From NCBI RefSeq assembly GCF_021117405.1, contig NZ_CP088251.1:3483501-3547500 (forward strand): 64,000 bases of DNA. Reading direction: 5' to 3'. Source of the DNA: Frateuria edaphi. GTDB lineage: Bacteria > Pseudomonadota > Gammaproteobacteria > Xanthomonadales > Rhodanobacteraceae. Numbering within the stretch: the stretch's first letter is position 1; the number at the start of each line of letters is the position of its first letter. A program made the translations under genes and the position numbers. The notes under the pieces were generated by a model. That model ran no database searches. It was not told the origin of the DNA and was given only the letters and a program-made list of their open reading frames with translations. Below, in pieces: positions 27,380-36,929 of the stretch.

Positions 27380-28102
27380 TCACCGCTGCCGCGACGACGG
27401 CGCCCGGGCCAGCGCCCACACGTCCACCCGCGCCACGCCCGCACGCTTGAGGACCCGCGCACATTCGGCCAGCGTCGCGCCGGTGGTCATCACGTCATCC
27501 AGCAAGACCACGTGCGGGGGCAGCGGCGCGCCGTCGCGCAGCGCGAACGCCCCGTGCACGTTGCGCCGCCGCGCCGCCGCATCGAGCTCGGTCTGCGCCA
27601 CGGTGGCGCGCGAACGGAGCAGTCCGTCGTGGCGCACGGGAATGCCCAGCGCACGACCGAGCGGCCGCGCCAGCTCCAGTGCCTGGTTGTAGCCGCGCTC
27701 GCGCAGGCGCGCACGGTGCAGCGGTACCGGCAGGATCAGCGCCGGCCGCGCGACTGGCGGCACCGCGCGCTGCCACAGCCGGGCCAGCGTGCGACCGGCG
27801 GCCAGGTCGCGGCCGAACTTGTAGCGCGCCTCCAGCCGGTCCAGCGGCCAGCCGTAGCGGAACGGCGCCCACGCCGCATCCCACGGCGGCGGCTTGCGCT
27901 GGCAGGCGCCGCACATCGCCACCGCGCTGGGCAAGGGCAACGCGCAACACGCGCAACAGCTGGTATTGCGCGGCAATTCCGCGGCACAGGCGTGGCAGAG
28001 ATCCAGGCCGTCACCACCGGCGTCGCCGCACAGCAGGCAGCGCCATGGCAACAGCCAGGCATGCAGGCGGGAGAGTGGACGGACAAGCGCTTCCATGCGC
28101 AT
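27380..28102 (-). CDS. comF: ComF family phosphoribosyltransferase-like protein
   Basis: A protein of about 240 residues with an N-terminal double zinc ribbon (CLLCGDAGG, CHACAAELP, CCACC, CGACQ) and a C-terminal PRTase fold whose PRPP loop is VVLLDDVMTTGATLAECAR. ComF proteins support DNA uptake during transformation, and in proteobacteria also DNA use as a nutrient. The second ATG at 28096 is an equally good start; neither has a strong ribosome site. It lies 9 bases after the small membrane protein gene and is divergent from the biotin operon, an arrangement common in gammaproteobacteria. Its 3' end faces ubiA. Confidence 0.92.
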   Translation of the reverse strand: MRMEALVRPLSRLHAWLLPWRCLLCGDAGGDGLDLCHACAAELPRNTSCCACCALPLPSAVAMCGACQRKPPPWDAAWAPFRYGWPLDRLEARYKFGRDLAAGRTLARLWQRAVPPVARPALILPVPLHRARLRERGYNQALELARPLGRALGIPVRHDGLLRSRATVAQTELDAAARRRNVHGAFALRDGAPLPPHVVLLDDVMTTGATLAECARVLKRAGVARVDVWALARAPSSRQR

Positions 28103-28111
28103 CGGCGGGTT

Positions 28112-28318
28112 TCAGTCCTTGGGCTTGTACAGCGCCGCATCAAGGATCGACCACAGATGGACGATCCAGCCCATCCACACGAACCACAGCGCGACGGCGA
28201 GCACGAACATGATGATCGCCTTGAGCAACCGGCCCTGCACCAACTGGCCCAGGCCGGGAAGGAAGAAGCTGCACACCGCCGCGATGACGTTGCCGGTGCT
28301 GCCCTGACCTGCGCTCAT
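28112..28318 (-). CDS. Small membrane protein (68 aa), unknown function
   Basis: A 68-residue protein starting MSAGQGSTGNVIAAVCSFFL with GGAG 8 bases before the ATG. Two hydrophobic segments (about 9-28 and 34-55) flank LPGLGQLVQGRLLKA, a TM2-domain-like Gly/Pro turn; the end is LDAALYKPKD. Such proteins occur widely in Xanthomonadaceae without known function. It is the first gene of a two-gene unit with comF and shares its upstream region with the biotin operon's operator (28379-28408), so BirA might affect it too. Confidence 0.75.
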   Translation of the reverse strand: MSAGQGSTGNVIAAVCSFFLPGLGQLVQGRLLKAIIMFVLAVALWFVWMGWIVHLWSILDAALYKPKD

Positions 28319-28378
28319 CTGCCTGGCTCCGTGGGGTCGGTACGCCGATGGTAGCCGACGGGCGTGGACGCAAAGTCC

Positions 28379-28408
28379 GTCAACCTGATGCCCATCTCGT
28401 CGGTTGAC
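28379..28408. promoter_or_regulatory. BirA-type biotin operator
   Basis: GTCAACC (28379-28385), 16 bases, GGTTGAC (28402-28408). This matches the architecture of proteobacterial BirA sites (about TTGTAAACC-N14-16-GGTTTACAA), with C for A at one symmetrical position. It lies 55 bases before the bioB start I use and 61 bases before the divergent small membrane protein gene. Repression by BirA-biotinyl-AMP is predicted. Its presence argues against the longer bioB reading from 28364, which would place the operator in the gene. Confidence 0.8.
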
Positions 28409-28462
28409 AGACGCAAGGCCCCTTCCCACACTGCCGCGTCCCCACGCGGAGCCGTCGCCCTC

Positions 28463-29464
28463 ATGTTCCCTGCCCCGATCCGCCACGACTGGACGCGCGC
28501 GGAAGTCGCCGCGCTGTTCGCGCTGCCGTTCAACGACCTGCTGCATCGCGCGCACACGGTCCATCGCGAGCATCACGACCCGAATGCGGTGCAGGTCTCG
28601 ACGCTGCTCTCGATCAAGACCGGCGGTTGCCCGGAAGACTGCGCCTACTGCCCGCAGGCACAGCGCTACCAGACCGGCGTGAAGGCCGAGAAGCTGATGA
28701 GCGTGGAGGCCGTGCTCGAGCGCGCACGGGCCGCCCGGGACGCCGGCGCCAGCCGCTTCTGCATGGGCGCGGCCTGGCGCAGCCCCAAGGACCGCGACGT
28801 CGCGAAAGTGGCCGAAATCGTTTCCGCGGTGAAGGGCCTGGGCCTGGAAACCTGCGCCACGCTGGGCATGCTGAGCGGCGAGCAGGCAACCACGCTCAAG
28901 CAGGCGGGCCTGGACTACTACAACCACAACCTCGACAGCGCGCCGGAGTTCTACGACCAGATCATCCACACGCGCGACTACCAGGACCGCCTGGACACGC
29001 TCGATCACGTGCGCTGCGCGGGCCTGAAGACCTGCTGCGGCGGCATCGTCGGCATGGGCGAATCGCGCGAGCAGCGCGCGGGGCTGCTGCAGACCCTGGC
29101 GAACCTGCCCGAGCATCCGCAGTCCGTGCCGATCAACCAATTGGTGCAGGTCGAGGGCACGCCGCTGCATGGCACTGCGGCACTCGATCCGTTCGAGTTC
29201 GTGCGTACCATTGCGGTCGCGCGCATGCTGATGCCGGCCTCGATGGTGCGCCTGTCCGCCGGCCGCCAGCAGATGGACGAAGCGGTGCAGGCGCTGTGCT
29301 TCCACGCCGGCGCCAACTCGATCTTCTATGGCGAGAAGCTGCTGACCACCGGCAACCCCGACGTCGCCGCCGACCGCGCGCTGTTCGCACGGCTGGACCT
29401 GCATCCGCTGGAAGTGGTCGAACACTCGGGCACGGTGCACGCCGACATCCTTCAATCCGCCTGA
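28463..29464 (+). CDS. bioB: Biotin synthase
   Basis: Radical-SAM enzyme that inserts sulfur into dethiobiotin. With the ATG at 28463 it has 333 residues, close to the usual length. The SAM cluster cysteines are C56, C60 and C63 in [16 protein letters not shown]. The sites for the second iron-sulfur cluster lie in [25 protein letters not shown] and the Arg of VRLSAGR. The open frame extends upstream to 28364 but that part contains the BirA operator. It is the first gene of the biotin operon, followed 8 bases later by bioF. Confidence 0.97.
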   Translation: MFPAPIRHDWTRAEVAALFALPFNDLLHRAHTVHREHHDPNAVQVSTLLSIKTGGCPEDCAYCPQAQRYQTGVKAEKLMSVEAVLERARAARDAGASRFCMGAAWRSPKDRDVAKVAEIVSAVKGLGLETCATLGMLSGEQATTLKQAGLDYYNHNLDSAPEFYDQIIHTRDYQDRLDTLDHVRCAGLKTCCGGIVGMGESREQRAGLLQTLANLPEHPQSVPINQLVQVEGTPLHGTAALDPFEFVRTIAVARMLMPASMVRLSAGRQQMDEAVQALCFHAGANSIFYGEKLLTTGNPDVAADRALFARLDLHPLEVVEHSGTVHADILQSA

Positions 29465-29472
29465 TCGCCGCC

Positions 29473-30654
29473 GTGCGTCCCGACCTGCTGCAGCGGCTGG
29501 TCGTCCAGACATCCGAACGCGCACAGGCGGACCTGCTGCGCCGGGCGCGCACCGTCGATCACGCCGAAGGTCCCTCGCTGGAGATCGGCGGGCGCCGCCT
29601 GCTCGCCTTTTGCTCCAATGACTACCTCGGCCTGGCCCAGCACCCGCAGCTGATCGCCGCCTTCAAGCGCGTGGCCGACGACGAAGGCGTGGGCAGCACC
29701 GCCGCGCACCTGGTCTGCGGCCACCGTCGCGAGCACGCGATGCTGGAGGAAGCGCTGGCCGACTGGACCGGCCGCGAGCGTGCACTGCTGTTTTCCACCG
29801 GCTACATGACCAATCTGGGCGTGATGCAGGCGCTGCTCGGCCGCGGCGACCTGTGCGTCCAGGACAAGCTCAACCACGCCTGCCTGCTCGATGGCGCCAC
29901 GCTCGCCGGCGCCGTGCTTCGCCGCTACCCGCACGGCGATGCCGCCGCCGCCGCGCGCCAGCTGACCGGCGATGCTCCGGCGCTGCTCGCGACCGACGGC
30001 GTCTTCAGCATGGACGGCGACCGCGCGCCACTGCGCGAACTGGCCGCGCTGTGCCGTCGCGAAAACGCCACGCTGATGGTCGACGACGCGCACGGGCTTG
30101 GCGTGCTCGGTCCCGAAGGGGCCGGCAGCGTCGCCGAGGCGGGCCTGGGCCCGCGCGAGGTACCGGTGTTGATGGCCACCCTGGGCAAGGCGCTGGGTAC
30201 CCATGGCGCGTTCGTCGCCGGCTCCGCCGCGCTGATCGAGGGGCTGACCCAGTTCGCCCGCACCTGCGTCTACACCACGGCCATGCCGCCGGCGGTGGCT
30301 GCCGCGGCGCTCGCGGCGGTGCGGCTGGCACGCGAGGACAACTGGCGGCGCGAGAAGCTCGTCGCGCTGGTCATGCGCTTCCGCACCGGTGCCGCGCAAC
30401 TGGGCTTGCCGCTGGCCGCTTCGGACACGCCGATCCAGCCGCTGCTGCTGGGCGATGCCGCCAGCGCACTCGCCGCGGCACAGGCACTGGAAGCGCGAGG
30501 CCTGCTGGTGACCGCGATCCGTCCGCCCACGGTGCCCGCCGGACAGGCGCGCCTGCGCATCACGCTGAGCGCCGCACACGAGGAGGAGCATGTCGACCGC
30601 CTGCTCGAAGCGCTGGCGGCGTTGCCGCGGGGCGAAAGCGCCGCGCCGGTATAA
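29473..30654 (+). CDS. bioF: 8-amino-7-oxononanoate synthase
   Basis: PLP enzyme of about 393 residues that condenses pimeloyl-ACP/CoA with alanine. I use a GTG start (VRPDLLQRLVVQTSERAQAD) 8 bases after the bioB stop; no ATG lies near the expected N-terminus and no strong ribosome site is seen, so coupling to bioB is likely. Family marks are FCSNDYLGLAQHP, VDDAHGLGVLGPEG and the PLP lysine K239 in ATLGKALGTHGAF. It feeds the later steps; bioA and bioD are not in this window. Confidence 0.95.
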   Translation: MRPDLLQRLVVQTSERAQADLLRRARTVDHAEGPSLEIGGRRLLAFCSNDYLGLAQHPQLIAAFKRVADDEGVGSTAAHLVCGHRREHAMLEEALADWTGRERALLFSTGYMTNLGVMQALLGRGDLCVQDKLNHACLLDGATLAGAVLRRYPHGDAAAAARQLTGDAPALLATDGVFSMDGDRAPLRELAALCRRENATLMVDDAHGLGVLGPEGAGSVAEAGLGPREVPVLMATLGKALGTHGAFVAGSAALIEGLTQFARTCVYTTAMPPAVAAAALAAVRLAREDNWRREKLVALVMRFRTGAAQLGLPLAASDTPIQPLLLGDAASALAAAQALEARGLLVTAIRPPTVPAGQARLRITLSAAHEEEHVDRLLEALAALPRGESAAPV

Positions 30655-30681
30655 TCGGCGACTCGCCGCGCCCCTTCCCGC

Positions 30682-31575
30682 ATGATCGTCAACGTTGCCG
30701 CCTACCGTTTCGTCCCGCTCGCGGACCTTCCCGCGCTGCGCGAATCCCTGCGCGCGCGCGCCGAGGCGCTGGCGCTCAAGGGCACCATCCTGCTCGCGCC
30801 CGAAGGCATCAACCTGTTCCTGGCTGGCACCCGCGAGGCGGTCGACGATTACCTCGGCTGGTTGCGCGGGGACACGCGCTTTGCCGACCTGCCGGTGAAG
30901 GAGTCGCTGTCCGACCAGGTGCCGTTCGGACGCCTGCGCGTACGGCTCAAGCGCGAGATCATCACCCTGCGCGCGCCAGTCGCGCCGCACCAGGGCCGCG
31001 CACCCGCGGTCGAGGCGGCCACGCTGAAGCGCTGGCTCGACCAGGGCCACGACGATGCGGGTCGCGAGGTCGTGCTGCTGGATACCCGCAACGACTACGA
31101 AACCGACGCGGGGCGATTCGCCGGCGCGCTCGACTACCGCGTGCCCAGCTTCACCGCGTTGCCCGACGCGGTCATGGCCGACCGCGAGCGCTATCTCGGC
31201 AAGACCATCGTCTCCTATTGCACCGGCGGCATCCGCTGCGAGAAGGCCGCACTGCATCTGAGCGAGCTGGGGTTGGGCGCGGTGCTGCAGCTCGAGGGCG
31301 GAATCCTGAAATACCTGGAAGAGACCGACGGCAGCCATTGGGAAGGCGAGTGCTTCGTGTTCGATGGAAGGGGTGCCGTGGACCGCCACTTGCGACCGGC
31401 GGAGTTCCCTCGTCCTTCCGGGGAGAGGGTTGGGGTGAAGGGCGGCTCTTGCGGGGAGCCCGCATCTGAAACCGCCGCGCCAGCAACCTTCGCCGCGAGC
31501 CCCGGTCCCTCATCCCAGCCCCCTCCCCCCTTTTCGGCAAGAGCCGGGGGAGAGGACGCAGAAGCCTCGTCATGA
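30682..31575 (+). CDS. trhO: tRNA uridine 5-hydroxylation rhodanese (YceA/TrhO family) with repeat-derived C-terminal tail
   Basis: Oxygen-dependent hydroxylation of uridine-34 in tRNA is the known role of this family. The N-terminal ferredoxin-like domain includes [18 protein letters not shown]. The rhodanese domain has the catalytic C180 in [19 protein letters not shown]. The conserved protein ends near DRHLRPAEF (about residue 239). The remaining 58 residues are Pro/Ser/Gly/Ala-rich and are encoded by two copies of the dispersed CTCTCCC/GGGAGAGG repeat. The lengthened frame ends in an ATGA overlap with bioH. It is an odd member of a biotin operon. Confidence 0.88.
   Translation: MIVNVAAYRFVPLADLPALRESLRARAEALALKGTILLAPEGINLFLAGTREAVDDYLGWLRGDTRFADLPVKESLSDQVPFGRLRVRLKREIITLRAPVAPHQGRAPAVEAATLKRWLDQGHDDAGREVVLLDTRNDYETDAGRFAGALDYRVPSFTALPDAVMADRERYLGKTIVSYCTGGIRCEKAALHLSELGLGAVLQLEGGILKYLEETDGSHWEGECFVFDGRGAVDRHLRPAEFPRPSGERVGVKGGSCGEPASETAAPATFAASPGPSSQPPPPFSARAGGEDAEASS
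31407..31555. repeat. Two CTCTCCC-family hairpin repeats inside the trhO 3' end
   Basis: Arms at 31407-31429 (CCCTCGTCC with GGGGAGAGGG) and 31519-31555 (CCCCCTCCCCCC with CGGGGGAGAGG). Elsewhere in this window the family is intergenic; here both copies are read as protein and form most of the TrhO tail. Confidence 0.7.
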
Positions 31576-32345
31576 CCCTGCATATCGACAAGGTGGGCCA
31601 CGGCCCGCAGCCGCTGGTGTTGCTCCACGGCTGGGCCATGCACGGCGGCGTCTTCGCGCCACTGATCGAAACCCTGGCCGCGCGGTGCACGCTCTACGTG
31701 GTCGACCTCCCCGGCCATGGCCACTCACGCGCCTGCGGCCTGCCGCTGGAACCACGCGCGATCGCCCACGCCATCGCCGCAGTGACGCCGCCGGCCCCGT
31801 GGCTGGGCTGGTCGCTGGGTGGCCTGGTCGCGCTCACCGCGGCACTCGACATGCCCGACCAGGTGCGCGGACTGGCGATGCTTTGCGCCACCCCCAGATT
31901 CGTGCGCGGCGCGGACTGGCCGCACGGCAGCGACGCCGCCCTGGTGCACCAGCTCGCGACGGATCTCGAAACCGATTACCACGCCACGCTCGAGCGCTTC
32001 CTCGCGCTCGAAGCGATGGGCAGCGCCGACCCCAAGGCCGAGCTGCGCCGCCTGCGCGCGGAGGTGTTCGAACGCGGCGAGCCGGAGCTGCGCGTGCTGC
32101 AGGAAGGCATCGGCCTGCTCGAACGCAGCGACCTGCGCGCACGCCTGCCGCAGCTTTCGGTGCCGAGCGTATGGATCGCTGGTCGCCGCGATCGCCTGGT
32201 GCCGCCCGCCGCGATGGCCTGGTCGGCCGAGCGCTGCGGTGGACGCTTCGTGGAGATACAGGGCGCCGGCCATGCGCCCTTCATCGGTCACGCCGGTGCC
32301 GTGGCCGACGCCCTGCAGCCCCTGTTCGCGGAAACCCCGGCATGA
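31572..32345 (+). CDS. bioH: Pimeloyl-ACP methyl ester carboxylesterase
   Basis: Alpha/beta hydrolase of 257 residues that removes the methyl group from pimeloyl-ACP methyl ester, ending the BioC-started acyl elongation. Motifs: [17 protein letters not shown] (oxyanion), nucleophile S81 in [11 protein letters not shown], acid in [13 protein letters not shown] and His in [12 protein letters not shown]. These are typical of BioH. It overlaps trhO upstream by ATGA and bioC downstream by ATGA, so the three are co-translated. The length matches E. coli BioH (256). Confidence 0.95.
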   Translation: MTLHIDKVGHGPQPLVLLHGWAMHGGVFAPLIETLAARCTLYVVDLPGHGHSRACGLPLEPRAIAHAIAAVTPPAPWLGWSLGGLVALTAALDMPDQVRGLAMLCATPRFVRGADWPHGSDAALVHQLATDLETDYHATLERFLALEAMGSADPKAELRRLRAEVFERGEPELRVLQEGIGLLERSDLRARLPQLSVPSVWIAGRRDRLVPPAAMAWSAERCGGRFVEIQGAGHAPFIGHAGAVADALQPLFAETPA

Positions 32346-33220
32346 GCACGTTCCATCTCGACCGCGCGCGCGTGCGCCGCAACTTCGCCCGCGCCGCGGC
32401 GACCTATGAGCAGCACGACGTGCTCCAGCGCGAGGTGCAGGCCGACCTGCTTGGCCGTCTGGACTTCTATCTGCAGGCGCCCGAGCGCGTGCTGGACGTC
32501 GGCGCCGGCACCGGCCGCGGCAGCGCGTTGCTGAAGAAGCGCTACCCGAAGGCCCAGGTGATCGCGGTGGACCTGGCGCAACCCATGCTGCACGCGGCGC
32601 GCAAACACCAGGCGCTGTTGCGGCCGTTCCAGCGCGTCTGCGCCGAGGCCACCGCATTGCCCCTGCCTGACCGCAGCGTCGACGTGCTGCATTCCAACCT
32701 GTGCTTCCAGTGGATCGACGACCTGCCGGCGCTGTTCGGCGAGTGCGTGCGGGTGCTCAAGCCCGGCGGACTGCTCGCCTTCTCCAGCTTCGGCCCCGAC
32801 ACGCTGAAGGAACTGCGCGCCGCCTGGGCCGCGGTGGACCAGCACTCGCACGTCAGCCGCTTCCTGGACATGCACGACGTGGGCGACGCGATGATCAACG
32901 CGGGCCTGCGCGACCCGGTGCTTGACGTCAACCGCTACACCCTCACCTACGGCGAGCCGCGCGCGTTGCTCAAAGAGCTCCAGGGCCTGGGCGCCACCCA
33001 TGCCGACCGCGCGCGCGAACGCCACCTCACCGGCAAGAGCCACTACCGCGGCATGCTTGCGGCCTACGAGGCGATGCGTGTGGACGGGCGTATCCCGGCC
33101 ACCTGGGAAGTGGTGACCGCGCACGCCTGGGGCCCGCCGCCCGGCCAGGCCCGGCGCACGCCCGAGGGCGAGATCGCGACCTTCTCGCTGTCCAGCCTGC
33201 GCGGCTCGCGCCGGCGCTGA
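32342..33220 (+). CDS. bioC: Malonyl-ACP O-methyltransferase
   Basis: SAM-dependent methyltransferase of 292 residues that methylates malonyl-ACP so it can enter fatty-acid elongation as a pimelate precursor. The N-terminus [20 protein letters not shown] is characteristic of BioC. The SAM-binding motif is [15 protein letters not shown] and the post-motif region [17 protein letters not shown] also fits. The length is slightly above E. coli BioC (251) because of the C-terminal part. It is the last gene of the operon; no T-run terminator is evident after it. Confidence 0.95.
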   Translation: MSTFHLDRARVRRNFARAAATYEQHDVLQREVQADLLGRLDFYLQAPERVLDVGAGTGRGSALLKKRYPKAQVIAVDLAQPMLHAARKHQALLRPFQRVCAEATALPLPDRSVDVLHSNLCFQWIDDLPALFGECVRVLKPGGLLAFSSFGPDTLKELRAAWAAVDQHSHVSRFLDMHDVGDAMINAGLRDPVLDVNRYTLTYGEPRALLKELQGLGATHADRARERHLTGKSHYRGMLAAYEAMRVDGRIPATWEVVTAHAWGPPPGQARRTPEGEIATFSLSSLRGSRRR

Positions 33221-33525
33221 AGCTCGGCGGCCGATATCCCCTGCCGGCGCGTCTGAGCTCCTGCGACGGAGCCCACGGCCGCGGACATACCGCGGCGGCG
33301 CGCGGCCGACGCGCCCCGCGAGCCGCACGACGGGCAGCAGGTGCGCGTTCATCCATCGCCCCGTCGGGAGCGAAGCGCCATTGACCCATGCGGCGCACCG
33401 CCGCGCGGCGCGCCAGGCCGTGTCGGGGCGGTCGGCGGAGTATTGTGTGAGGGCGCGCCGCTGGCGCCGTCTTCACCCGCGCGCGCCTATGGTGGGCAGC
33501 CTCATCCACTTCCGAAGGAGCCGCG
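33221..33525. other. Intergenic stretch between bioC and the SDR gene
   Basis: 305 bp of very high GC sequence without a supported gene. Short frames here have no ribosome site and no recognisable product. The last bases hold the AAGGAG site of the SDR gene. A TATTGTG at about 33441 is the only AT-richer spot and might be a -10 region, but there is no convincing -35. Confidence 0.5.
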
Positions 33526-34293
33526 ATGGGGTTGCAAGGCAAGGTCGCACTGGTCACCGGGGCGGCACAGGGCATCGGTCGCGCCATCGCGCTGCGGCTG
33601 GCGCAGGAAGGGGCAGCGGTGGTGATCGAGGATCGCGTCGCCAACGACCTCGCCCGCGAAACCCTCGCGCAGGTACAGGCGACCGGCGCGCGCGCCTGCC
33701 TGATCGAAGGCGACGTCGCCCAGGTCGAGGCCGTCCAGCGCGTGATGGCCGAGGCGGTGGCGCAGATGGGCCGCGTCGACATCCTGGTCAACAACGCGGG
33801 CGTGGAGCGGCGCGCCGGCTTCCTGGACGTCACCGAGGCCGATTACGACCTCGTGCTGGACGTCAACCTCAAGGGCGTGTTCTTCCTCACCCAGGCATTC
33901 GCCCACCACGTGCGCGACCGCGGCGACGGCGGTCGCATCGTCAACATCAGCTCGGTGCACGAGGAACTCCCCTTCCCGCACTTCGCCAGCTACTGCGCCA
34001 GCAAGGGCGGCGTGAAAATGCTGATGCGGGACCTGTCGGTGGAGCTGGCACCCTTGGGCATCACCCTCAACAACATCGCGCCGGGCGCGATCAAGACGCC
34101 GATCAACGCGCACCTGATGAGCGACCCGGCGTTGGTGAAGGCGCTGATGAAGAACATCCCCCTGCAGCGGCTGGGCTCGCCCGAGGAGGTCGCCGGCGCG
34201 GTCGCCTTCCTGTGCGGCGACGACGCCCGTTACATGACCGGCAGTACGTTGTTCGTCGATGGCGGACTGCTGTGGAACTACGCCGAGCAATGA
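33526..34293 (+). CDS. Short-chain dehydrogenase, glucose 1-dehydrogenase-like
   Basis: NAD(P)-dependent oxidoreductase of 255 residues. Cofactor motif [19 protein letters not shown], the NNAG motif [12 protein letters not shown], catalytic Ser in [13 protein letters not shown], and Y156/K160 in YCASKGGVK. The run [20 protein letters not shown] and GAIKTPIN are close to Bacillus-type glucose 1-dehydrogenases. AAGGAG lies 5 bases before the ATG. Its stop overlaps the trehalase start (ATGA), so glucose released from trehalose could be its substrate, giving gluconolactone. The specificity is inferred from similarity and context, not shown. Confidence 0.88.
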   Translation: MGLQGKVALVTGAAQGIGRAIALRLAQEGAAVVIEDRVANDLARETLAQVQATGARACLIEGDVAQVEAVQRVMAEAVAQMGRVDILVNNAGVERRAGFLDVTEADYDLVLDVNLKGVFFLTQAFAHHVRDRGDGGRIVNISSVHEELPFPHFASYCASKGGVKMLMRDLSVELAPLGITLNNIAPGAIKTPINAHLMSDPALVKALMKNIPLQRLGSPEEVAGAVAFLCGDDARYMTGSTLFVDGGLLWNYAEQ

Positions 34294-35879
34294 GCGACGA
34301 CACCAAACGCAGGAACGAGGAAAACGCGGCCAACGTTCCCAAGGCCGATACGCTCACGCCGGCGGACCGCTACCAGGAACTGTTCATCGCGGTGCAGATG
34401 GGTGGCGTGTTCACCGACAGCAAGACCTTCGTCGACTGCGTGCCGCGCGGCGACCCGGAAGACATCCTGGAGTCCTACCGCGAGCGCTGCGACGACGAGG
34501 GCTTCGACCTGGCCGGTTTCGTGCACGCCAATTTCGATCCGCCCGAAGTGCACACGAGCCACTACAAGTCCCCGCCCGGGCAGTCGCTCAAGGCGCACAT
34601 CGACAGCTTGTGGGACGTGCTCACCCGCCACCCGCGCCAGCATCCGCCCAACGCCTCGATCCTGCCGCTGCCCAACGACTACGTGGTGCCGGGCGGGCGC
34701 TTCGCCGAGCTGTACTACTGGGACTCCTACTTCACCATGCTGGGCCTGGCCGAGAGTGGCCGGCACGACCTGCTCGCCGCGATGGCGAACAACTTCGCCT
34801 TCCTCATCGACACCTACGGCCACGTGCCCAACGGCAACCGCACCTATTACCTCAGCCGCTCGCAGCCGCCGGTGTTCGCGCTGATGGTGGAACTTTTCGA
34901 GGACAAGGGCGTGTGCAAGGCGGTCGAATACCTGCCGCGCCTGCGCAAGGAATACAACTTCTGGATGGCCGGCGCCGAGGAGATGCGCCCGGGCGACGCC
35001 CGCGACCACTGCGTGTGCCTGGACGACGGCAGCATCCTCAACCGCTACTGGGACGAGCGCGACACGCCGCGCGAGGAGTCCTACCGCGAGGACGTGCTGA
35101 CCGCGCGCAAGTCGCCGCTTCCGGCGCACCGCGTGTACCGCGAACTGCGCGCCGGCGCGGCGTCGGGCTGGGACTTCAGCTCCCGCTGGTGCGACGGCAC
35201 CGAGCTGTGCACCATCCGCACCACCTCGATCCTGCCGGTGGATCTGAACGCGTTCCTGTACAAGCTGGAGCGGCAGATCTGCCTGCTCAACCACGCCGTC
35301 GGGCAGCGCAAGCAGGCTGAGAAGTTCCAGCAACGCGCGGAGGCGCGCAAGCAGGCGATCGAGCGGCTGCTCTGGAACGACAAGGCCGGCGCCTACCTCG
35401 ACTACGACTGGCAGCGCGACGAGCCGCGCGAAGCGCTCAACAGCGCCGCGGCGGCACCTCTGTTCATCGGCTTGGCCAGCCGCGAACAGGCCCATCGTAC
35501 CGCCCAGGCCCTGCGTGACCGGCTGCTGCGCCAGGGCGGCATGGGCACCAGTGAACAGGACAGCGGCCAGCAATGGGACCAGCCCAACGGCTGGGCGCCG
35601 CTGCAGTGGATGGCGATCCGCGGCATGCGCAACTACGACATCGACGCCAACGACATCGCCTGCCGGTGGCTGCGCACCGTAGGTGCGCTCTACAAGAAAG
35701 AGAGCAAGCTGGTGGAGAAGTACGTGATCACCCATGACGGCGAAAATGCCGAGGGCGGCGGCGGCGGCGAATACCCGTTGCAGGATGGCTTCGGCTGGAC
35801 CAATGGGGTGACGCGGCGCCTGTTGCACGAGGATCCACGCAACGAGGCGAACGAGGCGAAGGCGGCGAGCCGGTCGTAG
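34290..35879 (+). CDS. treF: Cytoplasmic trehalase (GH37)
   Basis: Hydrolyses trehalose to two glucose. The 529-residue protein starts [20 protein letters not shown] without a signal peptide, so it is the TreF-type intracellular enzyme (E. coli TreF 549). Both trehalase signatures are present: [15 protein letters not shown] near residue 133 and [14 protein letters not shown] near residue 428. The catalytic acid Asp lies in [10 protein letters not shown] and the base Glu in [18 protein letters not shown]. It overlaps the SDR gene by 4 bp. A role in osmolyte turnover is plausible. Confidence 0.96.
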   Translation: MSDDTKRRNEENAANVPKADTLTPADRYQELFIAVQMGGVFTDSKTFVDCVPRGDPEDILESYRERCDDEGFDLAGFVHANFDPPEVHTSHYKSPPGQSLKAHIDSLWDVLTRHPRQHPPNASILPLPNDYVVPGGRFAELYYWDSYFTMLGLAESGRHDLLAAMANNFAFLIDTYGHVPNGNRTYYLSRSQPPVFALMVELFEDKGVCKAVEYLPRLRKEYNFWMAGAEEMRPGDARDHCVCLDDGSILNRYWDERDTPREESYREDVLTARKSPLPAHRVYRELRAGAASGWDFSSRWCDGTELCTIRTTSILPVDLNAFLYKLERQICLLNHAVGQRKQAEKFQQRAEARKQAIERLLWNDKAGAYLDYDWQRDEPREALNSAAAAPLFIGLASREQAHRTAQALRDRLLRQGGMGTSEQDSGQQWDQPNGWAPLQWMAIRGMRNYDIDANDIACRWLRTVGALYKKESKLVEKYVITHDGENAEGGGGGEYPLQDGFGWTNGVTRRLLHEDPRNEANEAKAASRS

Positions 35880-35957
35880 CGCCTCGCAGGGGGCTTTGGG
35901 CCCACCATCGGCCTTGCGGCAGCGCGCGATGGACCGAAACGCGCCCTGGCCATCCGC

Positions 35958-36863
35958 TCAGAGACCGAGCTTTCGCATCAGCGACTGCGCATCGAAGGGC
36001 GCATGCACCTTGGCGTCGTTGTCGAAGTAGCAATACACGTCGCGCGATGCGCGCCTTGGCGGCGGTCGCGTGCTCGCGCGCACCGCATCCTCCGGCTCGC
36101 CGCCCCGCGCCCATTCACGGATGCGTGCGGCCCAGCGCTCCAGCGCCGCGTCGCCGTAGCCGCTGGTATAGAGCTTCTCGTCGCCGTGCAGGCGCAGGTA
36201 CATGAAGTCCGCGGTGACGTCCTCCAGGTAGGGCCAGCGGCCGGCGGTGTCGGCCACCACCAGTGCCACCTTGTGCCGGCGCAGCAGGGCGATGAACGCC
36301 TCGCAGATGAAGCTCTCGTGGCGGATCTCCAGCGCGTGGCGCAGGCGCCGCTTGCGGTCGGGCGCAACGCTGGCGCCGTGCTTCAGGCGATGGTCGTGCC
36401 GACGCGCCAGCGCGGCCGCCTGGTGGGTGTCGCGCGGCAACGCTCCCAAGAAGTGATCGAACAGCGCTTCGTCGAAGCGCTGGTTCGGCGGGCACTGCCA
36501 CAGGATCGGCCCCAGTTTCGCGCCCAGCTCGAACAGGCCCGAGGCGAGAAAGTTGGCGAGCGGCCCGTCGAAGTCGCGCAGCCGCTTGATGTGCGTGATG
36601 AAGCGCGGCCCTTTCACCGCGAACACGAACCCGCGCGGCGTGGCCTCGTTCCAGCCCGCATAGCTGGCCGGCCGCTGCAGGCTGTAGAACGAGCCGTTGA
36701 GCTCGATGCTGCCGACCTGGCGCGAGGCGTATTCCAGTTCGGCCCGCTGCGGCAGGTCCTTCGGATAGAACACGCCGCGCCAGGGCGCGTAACGCCAGCC
36801 GGATATGCCGATGCGCAGTGTCGCCACGCTCCGTCCCGTCCGCGGAAACCGCCTTCCATGCAA
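35958..36863 (-). CDS. DUF72 family protein (YecE-like)
   Basis: About 301 residues forming a TIM-barrel-like domain. The family opening LRIGISGWRYAPWRGVFYP, the SIELNGSFYSLQRPASYAGW segment and LALEIRHESF-like LRHALEIRHESFICEAF are clear, as is YCYFDNDAKVHAPFDA near the end. The function of DUF72 proteins is unknown; a link to DNA repair or iron-sulfur proteins has been suggested by neighbourhoods. A GTG at 36827 (VATLRIGIS) is an alternative start that would remove twelve unusual residues. It lies 66 bp after tag on the same strand and may be co-transcribed. Confidence 0.88.
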   Translation of the reverse strand: MHGRRFPRTGRSVATLRIGISGWRYAPWRGVFYPKDLPQRAELEYASRQVGSIELNGSFYSLQRPASYAGWNEATPRGFVFAVKGPRFITHIKRLRDFDGPLANFLASGLFELGAKLGPILWQCPPNQRFDEALFDHFLGALPRDTHQAAALARRHDHRLKHGASVAPDRKRRLRHALEIRHESFICEAFIALLRRHKVALVVADTAGRWPYLEDVTADFMYLRLHGDEKLYTSGYGDAALERWAARIREWARGGEPEDAVRASTRPPPRRASRDVYCYFDNDAKVHAPFDAQSLMRKLGL

Positions 36864-36929
36864 GCGTCTGGCGGGTGACGCACTGGTGAATCGCTCCCTC
36901 GCGGGCGTCGAAGGTCCCGTGGGCTCCGT

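Noticed and set aside
28364..28462. Longer bioB reading frame starting at 28364
   Set aside because: It would include the BirA operator and adds 33 residues not found in biotin synthases.
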